A stretch of 64,000 nucleotides of DNA from Nocardia arthritidis (GCF_011801145.1 NZ_CP046172.1:124001-188000), one strand, 5' to 3'; positions 1-9,315 are shown, counted from the first letter of the stretch. Numbers and translations: made by a program. Notes: a model not told the origin generated them from the letters alone.

Positions 1-359
1 GGTCCGCGCAGCGCGACGGTGACCAAATCGTCGCCCCGGGCGAGGCACATCCGGTTGACGTGTCCCTCGACGTGCAGCCGCAGCGCGACGACCCAGTGCG
101 GGCGGTACAGCGCCCGCAACCGGTCCTCTAATTCCTGATGAACCACGCCATCGATCAGCAGTTCCCGATCGATGAGTGATTGGGCGGCCGCGGCCATCGC
201 TGCCTCGTGCGCGGTGACGTTGTCGTATTGCCCACGCGTATCCAGCACCGTGGGCAATTCGTCGAACTGCAGTTTCTCCAAGAGGTACTGCATCTCGTCG
301 AGCGACAGCACTACCCCGGCGAGCATCGACGGGCCGCGGCCCGCACCGAGAACCGTCAC
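1..359 (-). CDS. EspG-family ESX secretion chaperone (3' end outside window)
   Basis: Reading the minus strand from a GTG at 359 gives an open frame to the window edge, about 119 codons. It includes the stretch LSLDEMQYLLEKL followed by a helix-strand pattern typical of EspG N-terminal regions. EspG proteins are cytosolic chaperones that bind the tip of a cognate PE/PPE dimer and deliver it to a type VII (ESX) secretion system. The GTG overlaps the PPE stop codon (shared GTGA), which indicates translational coupling. The assignment rests mainly on context (PE, PPE, then this gene) plus the N-terminal pattern. The C-terminal half is missing, so the ESX subtype cannot be named. Confidence 0.72.
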   Translation of the reverse strand, partial: MTVLGAGRGPSMLAGVVLSLDEMQYLLEKLQFDELPTVLDTRGQYDNVTAHEAAMAAAAQSLIDRELLIDGVVHQELEDRLRALYRPHWVVALRLHVEGHVNRMCLARGDDLVTVALRG

Positions 360-1543
360 TTAGCCGTCCCGGCCGGTTCGGCGCCGATAACCCCGTCGGC
401 GGCCAGGCGGCCGTCGGCGAAGTTGTCGGCGGACCGCAGGTAGTCGGGGGTGTTGTGCAGCGACTCGTCGTCCTCGTCCTGAGCCTGACGGCCGAGCAGC
501 GGGCTGGTGCCGGGCGCGGTGGCGCTCGCCGGACGAACCGGCACCCCGGTTTCGACCTTCGCCACCGGTTCGGTGGTCGGTGCGCCGCTGCCCGAGATGC
601 CGTTGCCCCAGCCCTCGGGGAGCTTGAGCGAGCCGCTGGAGAGGCTGACCGTCTTGAACGTGCCGACGCCGACCGATGCGGACCTGGTCCCGGTGCTGGT
701 CGCCGCGGCAGCGGCACCCGCCGCGACACCGCCGCCGATGAAGGTCATCGGCGCGGCCGCGGTGACCGAGGGCGCGCTGATGCTGGTGACGGCGGACAGC
801 GCGGAGGTCGCCGCCGTGCCGACGCCACTGACGCCGGTGGTGGCGATCGAGCCGACCACATTGGCCGCCTGGGTCGCGACGCTGGCGACGGCCGGATTGT
901 TGGCCAGTGCGGTCGCGGCGGCGATCGCGGTCTGTACCGGGTCGGCCTGTGCCTGCTGGGCCGTCTGCTGGGCGGCCTGGTTCGGATCGGCGGTGCCCGC
1001 GCCGTGCGCGATGGCGGGCGGGTTGATGAACTGGCTCGGGGTCGCGACCATCGCGGAGGTCGCGGCCTCGTAGGTCTCCATGGTGAGCGCGGCGCGCAGA
1101 TCGAGCGCGGCCTTCGCCGCCTCGGCCGCCTCGGCGGAGCCGTTCAGCACACCGCCCGTCGAGTAGGCCGCGACGCGCGCCGTATCGGCGGCCGCGATCT
1201 CGACCGGATTCGGCATGGCGATCGAGGCGATGGTGTACGCGGTCGCGTTCGCCGCGGCCTTGGCGGCCATACCCGCCGCCATCACGCCCTGCTGCTCGGC
1301 CCAGCCGGTGAAGCCGGCGAGCTTGCTGAGCACCGAAAGTCCGTTGATGCCCTCGAGGCCGACGCCGACCTCTGCGATCACTCGCGCGACGGTTGCCGTC
1401 GCATCAACCCATGCACCCGTGAGCGCACCCCATGCCGTGCTCGCCGCGTAGATCGGGACGGCGTGCGCGCCCGATTCCAGCGCCAGCGCATTGCCTTCTG
1501 CCAGCCGGGGCAGCCAGAACACCCCGGTGATTCCTGCGGTCAT
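356..1543 (-). CDS. PPE-family protein
   Basis: 395 aa. The first ~180 residues are Ala-rich helices with FTGW near residue 79 and an AYTIASIAMPNPVEI block, which matches the end of the PPE fold (AYxxAxxxMxxPxxI). A literal Pro-Pro-Glu motif near the N terminus is absent, as is common outside mycobacteria. The C-terminal half is low-complexity Ala/Gly/Ser/Thr. PPE proteins pair with a PE protein and are exported by ESX systems. A GGGAGA ribosome-binding site precedes the ATG at 1543. It lies downstream of the PE gene and overlaps the EspG-like gene, so the three probably form one operon. Confidence 0.85.
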   Translation of the reverse strand: MTAGITGVFWLPRLAEGNALALESGAHAVPIYAASTAWGALTGAWVDATATVARVIAEVGVGLEGINGLSVLSKLAGFTGWAEQQGVMAAGMAAKAAANATAYTIASIAMPNPVEIAAADTARVAAYSTGGVLNGSAEAAEAAKAALDLRAALTMETYEAATSAMVATPSQFINPPAIAHGAGTADPNQAAQQTAQQAQADPVQTAIAAATALANNPAVASVATQAANVVGSIATTGVSGVGTAATSALSAVTSISAPSVTAAAPMTFIGGGVAAGAAAAATSTGTRSASVGVGTFKTVSLSSGSLKLPEGWGNGISGSGAPTTEPVAKVETGVPVRPASATAPGTSPLLGRQAQDEDDESLHNTPDYLRSADNFADGRLAADGVIGAEPAGTAK

Positions 1544-1585
1544 CTTTGTTCTCCCCTCTTGGTCGACGCGTTGCCCGGTGCGCGT

Positions 1586-1909
1586 CTAGATGGCAAGTGT
1601 CGCTGCGGTGGCGGCGATGGTGCCCGCGCGCACGGCGTCCTCGGCCAGGTACTGGGCCAGCTGGAGACGCAGGGTCGCGGCGGCGTGGTGCAGTTCCAGC
1701 ACGGCCTGGGCGGTCGCCCCGTCGTGCGTGACCGCGCCATTGTTGAGGTGGGATGCCGCCAGCATCGACACCTCGTCGACTCCCGAGGGAACAACATGCG
1801 TGACGGGACCGCTGAGCGCGGCGACACCGGCCAGCCGATCGGCGACCAGGTCGAGCTCGGCCGCGGCGGCGAGCACGGCTTCGGGTGAGACTAGTACGTG
1901 GCCAACCAT
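1586..1909 (-). CDS. PE-family protein
   Basis: 107 aa, the size of a bare PE domain. It starts with a hydrophobic VSPEAVLAAAAEL segment and is two-helical throughout. YLAED near residue 87 fits the YxxxD/E general secretion signal of ESX substrates. AAGGAG lies just upstream of the ATG at 1909. It is the first gene of the PE-PPE-EspG set and is expected to form a heterodimer with the PPE product. There is no PGRS-type extension. The intergenic stretch 1910-2096 that precedes it (about 190 bp) probably carries the operon promoter, but no clear box is visible. Confidence 0.85.
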   Translation of the reverse strand: MVGHVLVSPEAVLAAAAELDLVADRLAGVAALSGPVTHVVPSGVDEVSMLAASHLNNGAVTHDGATAQAVLELHHAAATLRLQLAQYLAEDAVRAGTIAATAATLAI

Positions 1910-2096
1910 GTCTCGAACTCCTTCTAGTGGCGGCTATGGGGCGGAACCACGAGAATTCCCCCTACGAGTGATTGGACGCGACGGGTACGCGATCGGTTCC
2001 ATCGAATCCCCAAATTTCTTGCCCGGTCTTTCGCTGCTCACGAACCCCACTCGAAACCCCTTCGTCGCGTGCATGCTCGCAACCAGCTTGCTAAGA

Positions 2097-2447
2097 CTAG
2101 CCCCATCCCAGCTGATGCAGACGCTCTTCGTCAATGCCGAAATAATGTGCGATCTCATGGATCACGGTGATCGCCACTTCTTCGACGACTTCGGCTTCGT
2201 CCGAACAGATTTGGAGAATGGTGTCCCGGTAGATCGTCACGGTGTCGGGCAGCGAGCCGCCGTAGTGGCTGTCCCGTTCGGTGAGCGCGATTCCGTGATA
2301 GAGCCCGAGCAGATGCGGATCATCCGGATTGCGAGGTTCGATCAGCACGACCACGTTATCGATGGCCCGCGCCAACTCCGGCGGGATGAGGTCGAGCGCA
2401 TCGCCGACCAGTTCCTCGAACCGGTCGGCGGACATGGATACCGCCAT
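2097..2447 (-). CDS. minimal zincin-like metallopeptidase family protein
   Basis: 116 aa. The C-terminal HEIAHYFGIDEERL fits HExxHxxGxxD, the zinc site of the small zincin-like family (PF06262 type, Rv3836-like by position). The natural substrate of this family is unknown. The protein has no signal peptide or membrane segment, so it is probably cytosolic. Its start lies 4 bp after the stop of the septum-formation-type gene and the two are likely co-transcribed. The same neighbours (this family, a septum-formation protein, serS) occur together in mycobacteria as far as I recall, supporting orthology rather than chance. Confidence 0.85.
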   Translation of the reverse strand: MAVSMSADRFEELVGDALDLIPPELARAIDNVVVLIEPRNPDDPHLLGLYHGIALTERDSHYGGSLPDTVTIYRDTILQICSDEAEVVEEVAITVIHEIAHYFGIDEERLHQLGWG

Positions 2448-2451
2448 CGGA

Positions 2452-3549
2452 CTACCTGGGTTGCGGTTGCGGCGGCAGCGGTGCGGCGCCCGGCAGCGGG
2501 CTCGGGGTGGAGCGGCCGTTGCTCGGCGGCGGCACCGGAGCCTGACCGTTGATCTGGATATCGCCCTTGGCCGAACCGGTGATCGGCGCGAAACCCTCTT
2601 TATCCGCGCCCTTGCCGACCATGCAGTCCAACTTGCGGTTACCGGCCAGCCAGCTGCGGGCGTCGACGAAGTCGAAGAACATCGTGAGCGTCTTGTTGCG
2701 GATCACGTCGGGCGCGCCCAAATAGTCGGTGGCCGCCTTCGCGCATTCGTCCTGCACGTATTTGTCCTGCTCGTCCTTGGCGGGCGGCGGGCCCTGGAAA
2801 TGCTGGCCCAGGTCGACCGTCGAGACGATCTCCAGCGCGTGCTGCTGGGCGCAGTCCACCGGATCGGTAGGCAGGTTCTGATTGATGCCGAGGCAGGTGC
2901 CGCGGTCGTAGACCTTCGACTGGTCGCCGTCGAGGATGCTGCCGGTGACCGGGCGCGCCGCGCCGGTGGCGCCGCCGAGCTGCACACCGCAGCGCAGCGT
3001 GCGATCGCCGTGCTTCCAACCGTCGGGGCTCGGGTACATGAGGCCGATGATGTAGCGACCGCGGGGGTCGTAGCGGCCGCCGAGGTAGTTCTGCACCGCG
3101 GGCAGGCAGTGCTCCTCCTTCAATTCGGTGAGCCGCAGCGAATCCGGGAAGCGGGAGCCGGGGCCGAATTCGACGCCGGGATATTTGCTCATATCGATGT
3201 CGGCGGCCACCTCGAACAGGTGCTTACCCGAGCAGGACACCTTCGTCAGGTCGGTGCGGTCCGGCTTGGACCAGGTCAGGCAGTCGCCGCGGTCGGCGGT
3301 GCCGAACTGCTTGTCCAGGATGGTGGAACCGGGTACGGCCGGATTGTGCGCCTCCAGGCCCTTGTCGTTGCGGAATCCGGTGACGAACAGGGTGACCAGC
3401 GCGGCGATCACCGCGCCGGCGGCCACCGCGAGCAGACCCCAGCGCAACTTCGCCGCGGGCAGGTGCAGGTTCACCCGCGTCGGCATGGACAGCGGGCGCT
3501 TGCGCGCGGTTTTACCCGGCATCGGCTTCGGCTCGTCATCGACAGACAT
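2452..3549 (-). CDS. septum formation family membrane protein
   Basis: 365 aa. A basic cytosolic N-terminus (about 35 residues) precedes one transmembrane helix at roughly residues 37-60, then an exported domain with paired cysteines (CLTW, CSGKH, CLPA, CGVQ, CLGI, CAQQ, CAKA, CMVG). The exported part consists of two related halves, each with a GDCL/GTCL-type start and a cysteine pattern of the Septum_form family (PF13845). The tail is Pro-rich. It is probably anchored in the membrane with the Cys-rich part outside. The role in septation is inferred from the family name only. By position it corresponds to Rv3835. Confidence 0.75.
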   Translation of the reverse strand: MSVDDEPKPMPGKTARKRPLSMPTRVNLHLPAAKLRWGLLAVAAGAVIAALVTLFVTGFRNDKGLEAHNPAVPGSTILDKQFGTADRGDCLTWSKPDRTDLTKVSCSGKHLFEVAADIDMSKYPGVEFGPGSRFPDSLRLTELKEEHCLPAVQNYLGGRYDPRGRYIIGLMYPSPDGWKHGDRTLRCGVQLGGATGAARPVTGSILDGDQSKVYDRGTCLGINQNLPTDPVDCAQQHALEIVSTVDLGQHFQGPPPAKDEQDKYVQDECAKAATDYLGAPDVIRNKTLTMFFDFVDARSWLAGNRKLDCMVGKGADKEGFAPITGSAKGDIQINGQAPVPPPSNGRSTPSPLPGAAPLPPQPQPR

Positions 3550-3600
3550 CGCGATCCATCATGGCAGTGTCCGGGGCGCGGTGCCACGACCTGCCCCGAT

Positions 3601-5307
3601 TCAACCGCGGAAGGCGGACAGGAAAATCGCGGGCAATTTCGCCGGGCTCGCCGTGGCGTAGAACTCGGCGAGCTTGCGTCCGGTGGCCGCGGCGGTGGCA
3701 TTGTCGACGAACCACGGCGGTTTCGGTGAGAGCGCCAACTCCCCGCCGAACAGCGAGCGCGGCGCGGGCCGGAACGGTCCGTACACCACCGTGCGCTCCA
3801 CGTCTTCGAGCAGAAAGGCGTTGTGCACCACGCCGATTCCGCTCTGCACATCGTCGAGGGTGTGTCCGGGGAACGCGCCCCACGCCGCGCGCGGGGTCAG
3901 GAACGCCAGCCCCGTCCACGCGTTCACCGCGATGGTGCCGTAGCGCAGCCGTTCCAGGGCGCGGTCGACGGCGATGCCGAGCCTGCGCCTGGTGGCCGGG
4001 TCGATGAGGACGTTCGCACCGAGCGTCCCGCTGACCTCGCCGTTGACGAATTCGACCGCGTGATGCAGGAATTCGCCGCCGTCGTATGGCAGTTCGACGA
4101 CGCCGAGCACCGGGGAGAAGTATTCGGTGCGCAGCAGCGGGGTCGTGGTCGCGGGAACCTGCCGCACCAGCACCCGGCTCGCCTCGGGGCCGAGTCGTTC
4201 GGCCGAGGGATAGGACGCGAGCGCCTCGGCCACCCGGCCGTCGCTGCCCGGATAGTAGGCGGGCCGCTGCGGCGCCGCGGCGATGGCCGCGCGCAGTTCG
4301 GCCAGGAACCGGTCCTTCAGCGGCCAGTTCTCGGCGAGTACGACGGCCTGGGTCGCGACGCAGTTGTAGCCGCCGTTGTGCAGCCGCTGCGTCGCGATGT
4401 GCTCGGCCTGGAAACGCAGATCGGCGGCGGACCACTCGCCGGGCACCACGATGGTGGGTGAGACGCCGCCGAGCTCGCTGGTGATCGGCTTGTCCAGCAG
4501 CGGACGCCGTTCGGCCCTGCGCTGTTCGGCCTCTGGACCGGTACCCCAGACGATGGTGTCGTGTGTTTTCGCGCTGCCGGTCATGTGCACGTGCGCGACA
4601 TCCGGATGGTGCACCAGGTATTCACCGGTATCCGCGCCGCCGGTCAGTACGCGCAGCACGCCGAGCTCGAGATACGGCTCGAAGACCATCTCGAATATCG
4701 GATACATCGGGTCGGTGACCGGGTTCAGCTTCAGCGCGACCACCCGGTTGTGCGCGTACAGCTCGTACAGCACGTCCAGCGGCGGAATCGACATGACGTT
4801 GCCCGCGCCCAGTACGACCCCGATGCCGCCGGTCGTGGTCGGGTCGAGCTGTCCGAGCCCGGCGCGTCTGCGCGCGGTGGCCGCGTCCACCCCGGGCCGC
4901 AACCAGACCTCGCCGCGAAAACCGCTGAGCAGCAGGCGATCATAGATATTCAGCGGCAGGACGGGCACGCTCACCCGGTCACCGGGGGCGGCGCCGAGGT
5001 GCAGGCCCTCCAGCGGACTGTGACCCGATTCCAGTGCCGCCAGCGTCGCCGACAGCGCGGTCGCGCCCTGCAGCAGAGCCAGCGGACCGGACATCCATTC
5101 CTCGCCGACCAGCGGTGAGTCGGCGTCCAGATGTTTGATCGCGCTGGCCGTCGCCACCCATTCCGGTGCGTAGCGGGCGGTGCGCGCGTGCAGTTGGTCG
5201 AGCAGTTCGCGACGGCGGGCCAGCGGTGTCGCCGCCCACACCTTCTCGCCCGCCGCCAGTTCGGCGAGCGCCGCGTCGATGGCCGATTCGTCGAAAGTCG
5301 TTCCCAC
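3601..5307 (-). CDS. aldehyde dehydrogenase superfamily protein
   Basis: 568 aa with a GTG start at 5307. ALDH-type features are visible in order: an HMTGSAKTHD block (Rossmann GS-type motif), ELGGVSPTIVV containing the activating Glu, and GGYNCVATQAVV with a candidate catalytic Cys. The C-terminal half has the NAWTGLAFLTPRAAWGAFPG substrate-side region. The protein is 70-80 residues longer than ordinary ALDHs, so it may be a distant subgroup with another substrate. It is transcribed divergently from serS with about 93 bp between starts. The substrate cannot be told from sequence. Confidence 0.72.
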   Translation of the reverse strand: MGTTFDESAIDAALAELAAGEKVWAATPLARRRELLDQLHARTARYAPEWVATASAIKHLDADSPLVGEEWMSGPLALLQGATALSATLAALESGHSPLEGLHLGAAPGDRVSVPVLPLNIYDRLLLSGFRGEVWLRPGVDAATARRRAGLGQLDPTTTGGIGVVLGAGNVMSIPPLDVLYELYAHNRVVALKLNPVTDPMYPIFEMVFEPYLELGVLRVLTGGADTGEYLVHHPDVAHVHMTGSAKTHDTIVWGTGPEAEQRRAERRPLLDKPITSELGGVSPTIVVPGEWSAADLRFQAEHIATQRLHNGGYNCVATQAVVLAENWPLKDRFLAELRAAIAAAPQRPAYYPGSDGRVAEALASYPSAERLGPEASRVLVRQVPATTTPLLRTEYFSPVLGVVELPYDGGEFLHHAVEFVNGEVSGTLGANVLIDPATRRRLGIAVDRALERLRYGTIAVNAWTGLAFLTPRAAWGAFPGHTLDDVQSGIGVVHNAFLLEDVERTVVYGPFRPAPRSLFGGELALSPKPPWFVDNATAAATGRKLAEFYATASPAKLPAIFLSAFRG

Positions 5308-5400
5308 GAGCCAACTATGCGCGCGTAATGGGGCTTACCGTCGCGGTACCGCCGATATCGGCGTGAAAACGGAAATAGCGAGCCACTAGCATGAAGGCCC

Positions 5401-6663
5401 ATGATCGACCTCCGATTCCTGCGGGAAAACCCCGAAGCGGTCCGCGCGTCGCAGCGCGCCCGCGGCGAAGACCCCGCCCTCGTCGATGCCCTGCTCGAGG
5501 CGGATGCCGCGCGGCGGGCGGCGGTGGCCACCGCCGATAAGCTGCGCGCCGAGCACAAGGCGATGGGCAAGCTGATCGGCAAGGCGAAGCCGGAGGAGCG
5601 GTCCGCGCTGCTTGCGCAGGGGCAGGAGATGTCGCAGCAGGTGAAGGAGGCCGAGGTCGCGCAGACCGCGGCGGACGCCGAGCTGGAGGCCGCGCACCGC
5701 GCCATCTCGAATATCGTGCTCGACGGTGTGCCCGCCGGCGGTGAGGACGATTACGTCGTTCTCGAAACAGTCGGCACGCCAAGGGAATTCGACTTCGAGC
5801 CGAAGGATCACCTGGAGCTCGGCGAATCGCTCGGCATGATCGATATGGAGCGCGGGGCCAAGGTTTCGGGCTCGCGGTTCCACTTCCTCACCGGTTACGG
5901 CGCGCTGCTGCAGCTCGGCATGCTGCAGTTGGCGGCGCAGCGCGCGGTGGCCAACGGGTTCACCATGATGATTCCGCCGGTGCTGGTGCGCCCGGAGATC
6001 ATGGCGGGCACCGGCTTCCTCGGCGCGCATTCGGCCGAGATCTACCGGCTGGAGGAGGACGACCTGTACCTGGTCGGCACGTCGGAGGTGCCGATGGCCG
6101 GATATCACGCCGGCGAGATCATCGATCTGAGCGCGGGCCCGGTGCGGTACGCGGGTTGGTCGTCGTGTTTCCGCAGGGAGGCGGGCAGCTACGGCAAGGA
6201 CACCCGCGGCATCATCCGGGTGCACCAGTTCGACAAGGTCGAGATGTTCGTCTACTGCAAGCCGGAGGAGGCGGAGACGGAGCACCGCAGGCTGCTCGGC
6301 TGGGAGCAGGACATGCTCGCCGCCGTAGAGGTGCCTTACCGGATCATCGACACCGCCGCAGGCGATCTCGGCAGCTCGGCGGCGCGCAAATTCGACTGTG
6401 AGGCCTGGGTGCCCACCCAGCGGACCTACCGCGAGCTCACCTCCACCTCGAACTGCACCACCTTCCAGGCGCGCAGGCTTTCGATCCGCTACCGTGACGA
6501 GCACGGAAAGCCGCAGATCGCAGCGACTTTGAACGGTACGCTGGCCACCACGCGGTGGATCGTCGCCATTCTGGAGAACCATCAGCAGGCCGACGGTTCG
6601 GTCCGGGTGCCCGCCGCGCTCGTCCCGTTTGTCGGTACCGAGGTGCTGCGCCCGGTTCGGTGA
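5401..6663 (+). CDS. serS: serine--tRNA ligase
   Basis: 420 aa, full length for bacterial SerRS. It charges tRNA-Ser with serine in the cytosol. [22 protein letters not shown] is the characteristic N-terminus and begins the long antiparallel coiled-coil arm (residues ~30-110). Class II motifs follow: motif 2 around [24 protein letters not shown] and motif 3 near the C terminus ([18 protein letters not shown], shown here in part). The start ATG follows GAAGG. The gene stands alone, divergent from the ALDH gene, and is the clearest housekeeping anchor of this end of the window. Confidence 0.98.
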   Translation: MIDLRFLRENPEAVRASQRARGEDPALVDALLEADAARRAAVATADKLRAEHKAMGKLIGKAKPEERSALLAQGQEMSQQVKEAEVAQTAADAELEAAHRAISNIVLDGVPAGGEDDYVVLETVGTPREFDFEPKDHLELGESLGMIDMERGAKVSGSRFHFLTGYGALLQLGMLQLAAQRAVANGFTMMIPPVLVRPEIMAGTGFLGAHSAEIYRLEEDDLYLVGTSEVPMAGYHAGEIIDLSAGPVRYAGWSSCFRREAGSYGKDTRGIIRVHQFDKVEMFVYCKPEEAETEHRRLLGWEQDMLAAVEVPYRIIDTAAGDLGSSAARKFDCEAWVPTQRTYRELTSTSNCTTFQARRLSIRYRDEHGKPQIAATLNGTLATTRWIVAILENHQQADGSVRVPAALVPFVGTEVLRPVR

Positions 6664-6721
6664 CAAGCCGAAATCCGCTGTCCGCTAATTAGCCACGTGT
6701 TCGCCATGTCGGATTCACGGG

Positions 6722-8629
6722 ATGTGGCTACTGCCGGGATACGTTGTGTCTAGGCTATTCATCGTGCGAGGAATCGGGTCTCGCGGCGATACCCGAACCC
6801 GGGTGCGGGCCGCGTCTGCGCTGGCGACGGCTATGGTCATGTCCCGGACCACCGGGGCCTTCTACGTCATGGGGGGCGCGCTCGGGCTGCTCATCACCGC
6901 CATCGCTCCGGGGGACGAAGGCAATCGGGCGCTGGTCGGTTGGGCGGCCGCCATCGCGCTGCTGCTCGGGCTCAGCCTGCTCGGCTGGGGTCCCCGGGTG
7001 CCGCACGCGATCCACCACGGATATGTCGCCATCGCGACCATCCTGGTGACGATCGCGGTGTACGCGTTCCCGAATACCGTTGGGGCCATCAGCCTTGCCG
7101 CGTTCTACGTATTCATCGCGTGTGATGCGGCGCTGTTCTTCTCCTGGCCGCTGGCCGCGGCGCATATCGGATTCGCACTGGTGCTGTGCCTTTGGGTGCT
7201 GCCCGCGCGGCCGGTGCATCCGGCGCTGCCACTGTGGTCGGGATTGATTCCGGCGGGGGTCACATTCGGTGTCGGCGTGGTGGTCGGCATCCTGACCAGG
7301 ATGGCCTCGGAGGCCGATATCGATGTGCTCACCGGGCTGCTCAACCGGCGTGGTTTCGATCGGGCGCTGAACTCCGCGATCGAACAGGCCACCCGCGGCG
7401 GGCAGGGGCTGGCGCTGGTGCTCGTCGATCTCGATCGCTTCCAGAAGATCAACGATCACCTCGGGCATCGCGCGGGAGACGCTGTGCTGCAACGGGTTGC
7501 CGACACCTGGTCGAAGCTGCTGGTGCCCGGGCAGCGGCTGGCCCGGTACGGCGGCGACGCTTTCGCGCTGCTGCTGCCCAACACCACCGAGCAGGCGGCG
7601 ATCCTGCTCACCGAACAGCTGCGGGCCGCGGTGACGACCGGCTGTTCGGCGGGCGTCACCTCGTGGCAGCCGGGCGAATCCGGATCGTTGCTGGTGAGTC
7701 GCGCCGATGTGGGTCTGTACCGGGCCAAGCAGGCGGGGCGCAACCGCACCGTGCTGGAATCGTCGCGGCAGCTGCCGCTGGCGGTCGAGTTGCGGGAGGC
7801 GATCGATCGCGGCGCGCTCGACGTGCATTATCAGCCGATCGTCAGCCTCACCGAGGGCGGCGGCAAGGCGGTGGGTGTCGAGGCGCTGCTGCGCTGGTCG
7901 TCGAGTGCGCAACCGGATGTCACCACCGAGGGTCTGATCCGGGTCGCCGAAGAGTACGACCTCATCTCCGATCTGGACGAGCTGGTGTTGCGCCGCGCCT
8001 GCGCCGATGCCGCGCGGCTGCAGGAGACCTTCGCGCAGCTGGATCTGACGCTGAATGTCAACGTGAGCGGGCTGGAACTGGCCGAATCCGGTTATGCCGA
8101 CCGGGTTTCCAACATTCTGGCCAGCACCGGCTGGCCGGCGAACCAGCTGGTGCTGGAGGTGACCGAGAGCGAGCTGGCCGCCGAATCCCAAACGGCCATC
8201 GGGAATCTGCACACGCTGCGCGAGCGCGGCGTGCGGATCGCCATCGACGATTTCGGCACCGGTTACTCGTCGCTGAGCAGGCTGGCCACCCTGCCGAGCG
8301 ACATCCTCAAGGTGGATCAGTCGTTCGTCGCGGCCATCCGCTCGGATTCGCCCGCGCCACCGCTGCTCGGGGTGATCGCGGCTCTGTCCAGCGCGCTGGA
8401 TCTGCAGGTGATCGCGGAGGGCGTGGAGACCGAATACCAGGCCGCGGTGCTCACCGAACTCGGATTCGCCCTGGCACAGGGCTACCACTACAGCGATTCG
8501 CATCCGGTCTCGGAGCTGATCAGCGACCTCAACGAGGGCAACGGGCGGGTCGGTTCCGCGGTGCCGGGCCGGGAACTCGGCGGCGGAGATTCGATGCACA
8601 CCGCCAACGGTTGGCTGCCCCTCGGGTAG
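6722..8629 (+). CDS. membrane GGDEF-EAL cyclic-di-GMP protein
   Basis: 635 aa. The first ~200 residues form six or seven membrane helices, then a GGDEF domain (DVLTGLLNRRGFDRAL at its start) and an EAL domain to about residue 600. The GGDEF signature reads GGDAF (residues 277-281) and the RxxD inhibitory site upstream is absent. In the EAL domain the key features are intact: E387 in EALLRW, LNVNVSG, EVTE, DDFGTGYSSL, DILKVDQ and EGVET. Phosphodiesterase activity is therefore likely, while cyclase activity is doubtful. The start could also be a downstream GTG at 6764. The gene lies alone after serS. Confidence 0.88.
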   Translation: MWLLPGYVVSRLFIVRGIGSRGDTRTRVRAASALATAMVMSRTTGAFYVMGGALGLLITAIAPGDEGNRALVGWAAAIALLLGLSLLGWGPRVPHAIHHGYVAIATILVTIAVYAFPNTVGAISLAAFYVFIACDAALFFSWPLAAAHIGFALVLCLWVLPARPVHPALPLWSGLIPAGVTFGVGVVVGILTRMASEADIDVLTGLLNRRGFDRALNSAIEQATRGGQGLALVLVDLDRFQKINDHLGHRAGDAVLQRVADTWSKLLVPGQRLARYGGDAFALLLPNTTEQAAILLTEQLRAAVTTGCSAGVTSWQPGESGSLLVSRADVGLYRAKQAGRNRTVLESSRQLPLAVELREAIDRGALDVHYQPIVSLTEGGGKAVGVEALLRWSSSAQPDVTTEGLIRVAEEYDLISDLDELVLRRACADAARLQETFAQLDLTLNVNVSGLELAESGYADRVSNILASTGWPANQLVLEVTESELAAESQTAIGNLHTLRERGVRIAIDDFGTGYSSLSRLATLPSDILKVDQSFVAAIRSDSPAPPLLGVIAALSSALDLQVIAEGVETEYQAAVLTELGFALAQGYHYSDSHPVSELISDLNEGNGRVGSAVPGRELGGGDSMHTANGWLPLG

Positions 8630-8633
8630 GAGG

Positions 8634-8888
8634 TCAGCCCAGCCACAAAACCATGAGGACGTGCACTTCGTGGCCTTCTTCATGGATCAGGTAAATGACC
8701 TCACCCCTACCATCAGGGCCGAACAACCAGTGCCGAACGGCACCGTCCGGATTCTCCTCATGTTGCGGCGGACCGGACCATGGCGTCAGTTGCAGCACAC
8801 CGAGCAGCTCGGCATAAATAGGGAGGGCTTCGACAGGCAGCGCCGCAATCTGATCCGCGACGTCCGGATCAGTGATGATGCGATACAA
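8634..8888 (-). CDS. RelE/ParE-like small protein, putative toxin
   Basis: 84 aa. The predicted alternation of two N-terminal helices and a C-terminal sheet (RHWLFGPDGRGEVIYLIHEE, then VHVLMVLWLG) suggests a RelE/ParE-type fold. It begins with TTG one base after the stop of the DUF6247-like gene, so translation is probably coupled. An ATG in a good position is lacking. Toxin activity is an inference from fold and arrangement; no catalytic residue set can be confirmed. It could instead be a non-toxic member of the fold. Confidence 0.6.
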   Translation of the reverse strand: MYRIITDPDVADQIAALPVEALPIYAELLGVLQLTPWSGPPQHEENPDGAVRHWLFGPDGRGEVIYLIHEEGHEVHVLMVLWLG

Positions 8889-8889
8889 G

Positions 8890-9222
8890 CTATTGCTCCA
8901 GGCGACGCTTGATCAGGGACTGTACTTCCTGCAATGACAGCGCCCCTGGGTTTTCCCCCGTGCGGAGAATCCGCTCAGCCTTGGCTTGGACGCGGAAGTA
9001 GCTGCCAGGATCGCGCATCTCCGCAAATGCGATGTGCCGCCATTTTTGCAGCAGCGCCTGGATCTCCCGGAGTTCCTTCGTCTGTTTGGCCCTGTCCAGC
9101 ACGATGCCCCACTCGCGATCGAAGACGTCCAGCAGGGTTGGTGTGAGACTGGCGCGTATCGATGCCGGATCAGCCGCGGGCGGAACCGGCGCAGGGTCGG
9201 GTCCAGCGGCGGGGGAGGCCAT
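8890..9222 (-). CDS. DUF6247-like protein, putative antitoxin
   Basis: 110 aa. It has a Pro/Ala-rich N-terminus (residues 1-25), then a helical body (SLTPTLLDVFDREWGIVLDRAK) and a basic C-terminus. I recall small actinobacterial proteins of this kind (DUF6247) upstream of RelE-like genes, which fits the arrangement here. There is no recognisable DNA-binding domain, so if it is an antitoxin it may act by direct binding. It sits between the diguanylate-type gene and the oxygenase gene with its own likely promoter in 9223-9372. Confidence 0.6.
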   Translation of the reverse strand: MASPAAGPDPAPVPPAADPASIRASLTPTLLDVFDREWGIVLDRAKQTKELREIQALLQKWRHIAFAEMRDPGSYFRVQAKAERILRTGENPGALSLQEVQSLIKRRLEQ

Positions 9223-9289
9223 ACGAACACAATAGCCGTCGGTAACAGCAGGTGCTCACGAGTTTCTCCCGGATCGAGCCGGAGGCATC

Positions 9290-9315
9290 ATTCTGGCATA
9301 GTGCCTTGCCAGAAT
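9290..9315. promoter_or_regulatory. 9-bp inverted repeat upstream of the MpaB/Lcp-like gene
   Basis: ATTCTGGCA (9290-9298) and TGCCAGAAT (9307-9315) form a perfect inverted repeat with an 8-nt spacer, 58 bp before the oxygenase start. It lies between two divergent genes, as a regulator-binding site would. No regulator gene is adjacent. Confidence 0.5.

Noticed and set aside
455..1888. 477-aa open frame antisense to the PE and PPE genes
   Set aside because: It is Arg/Gly-rich with no recognisable domain and mirrors the GC-skewed third positions of the real minus-strand genes.
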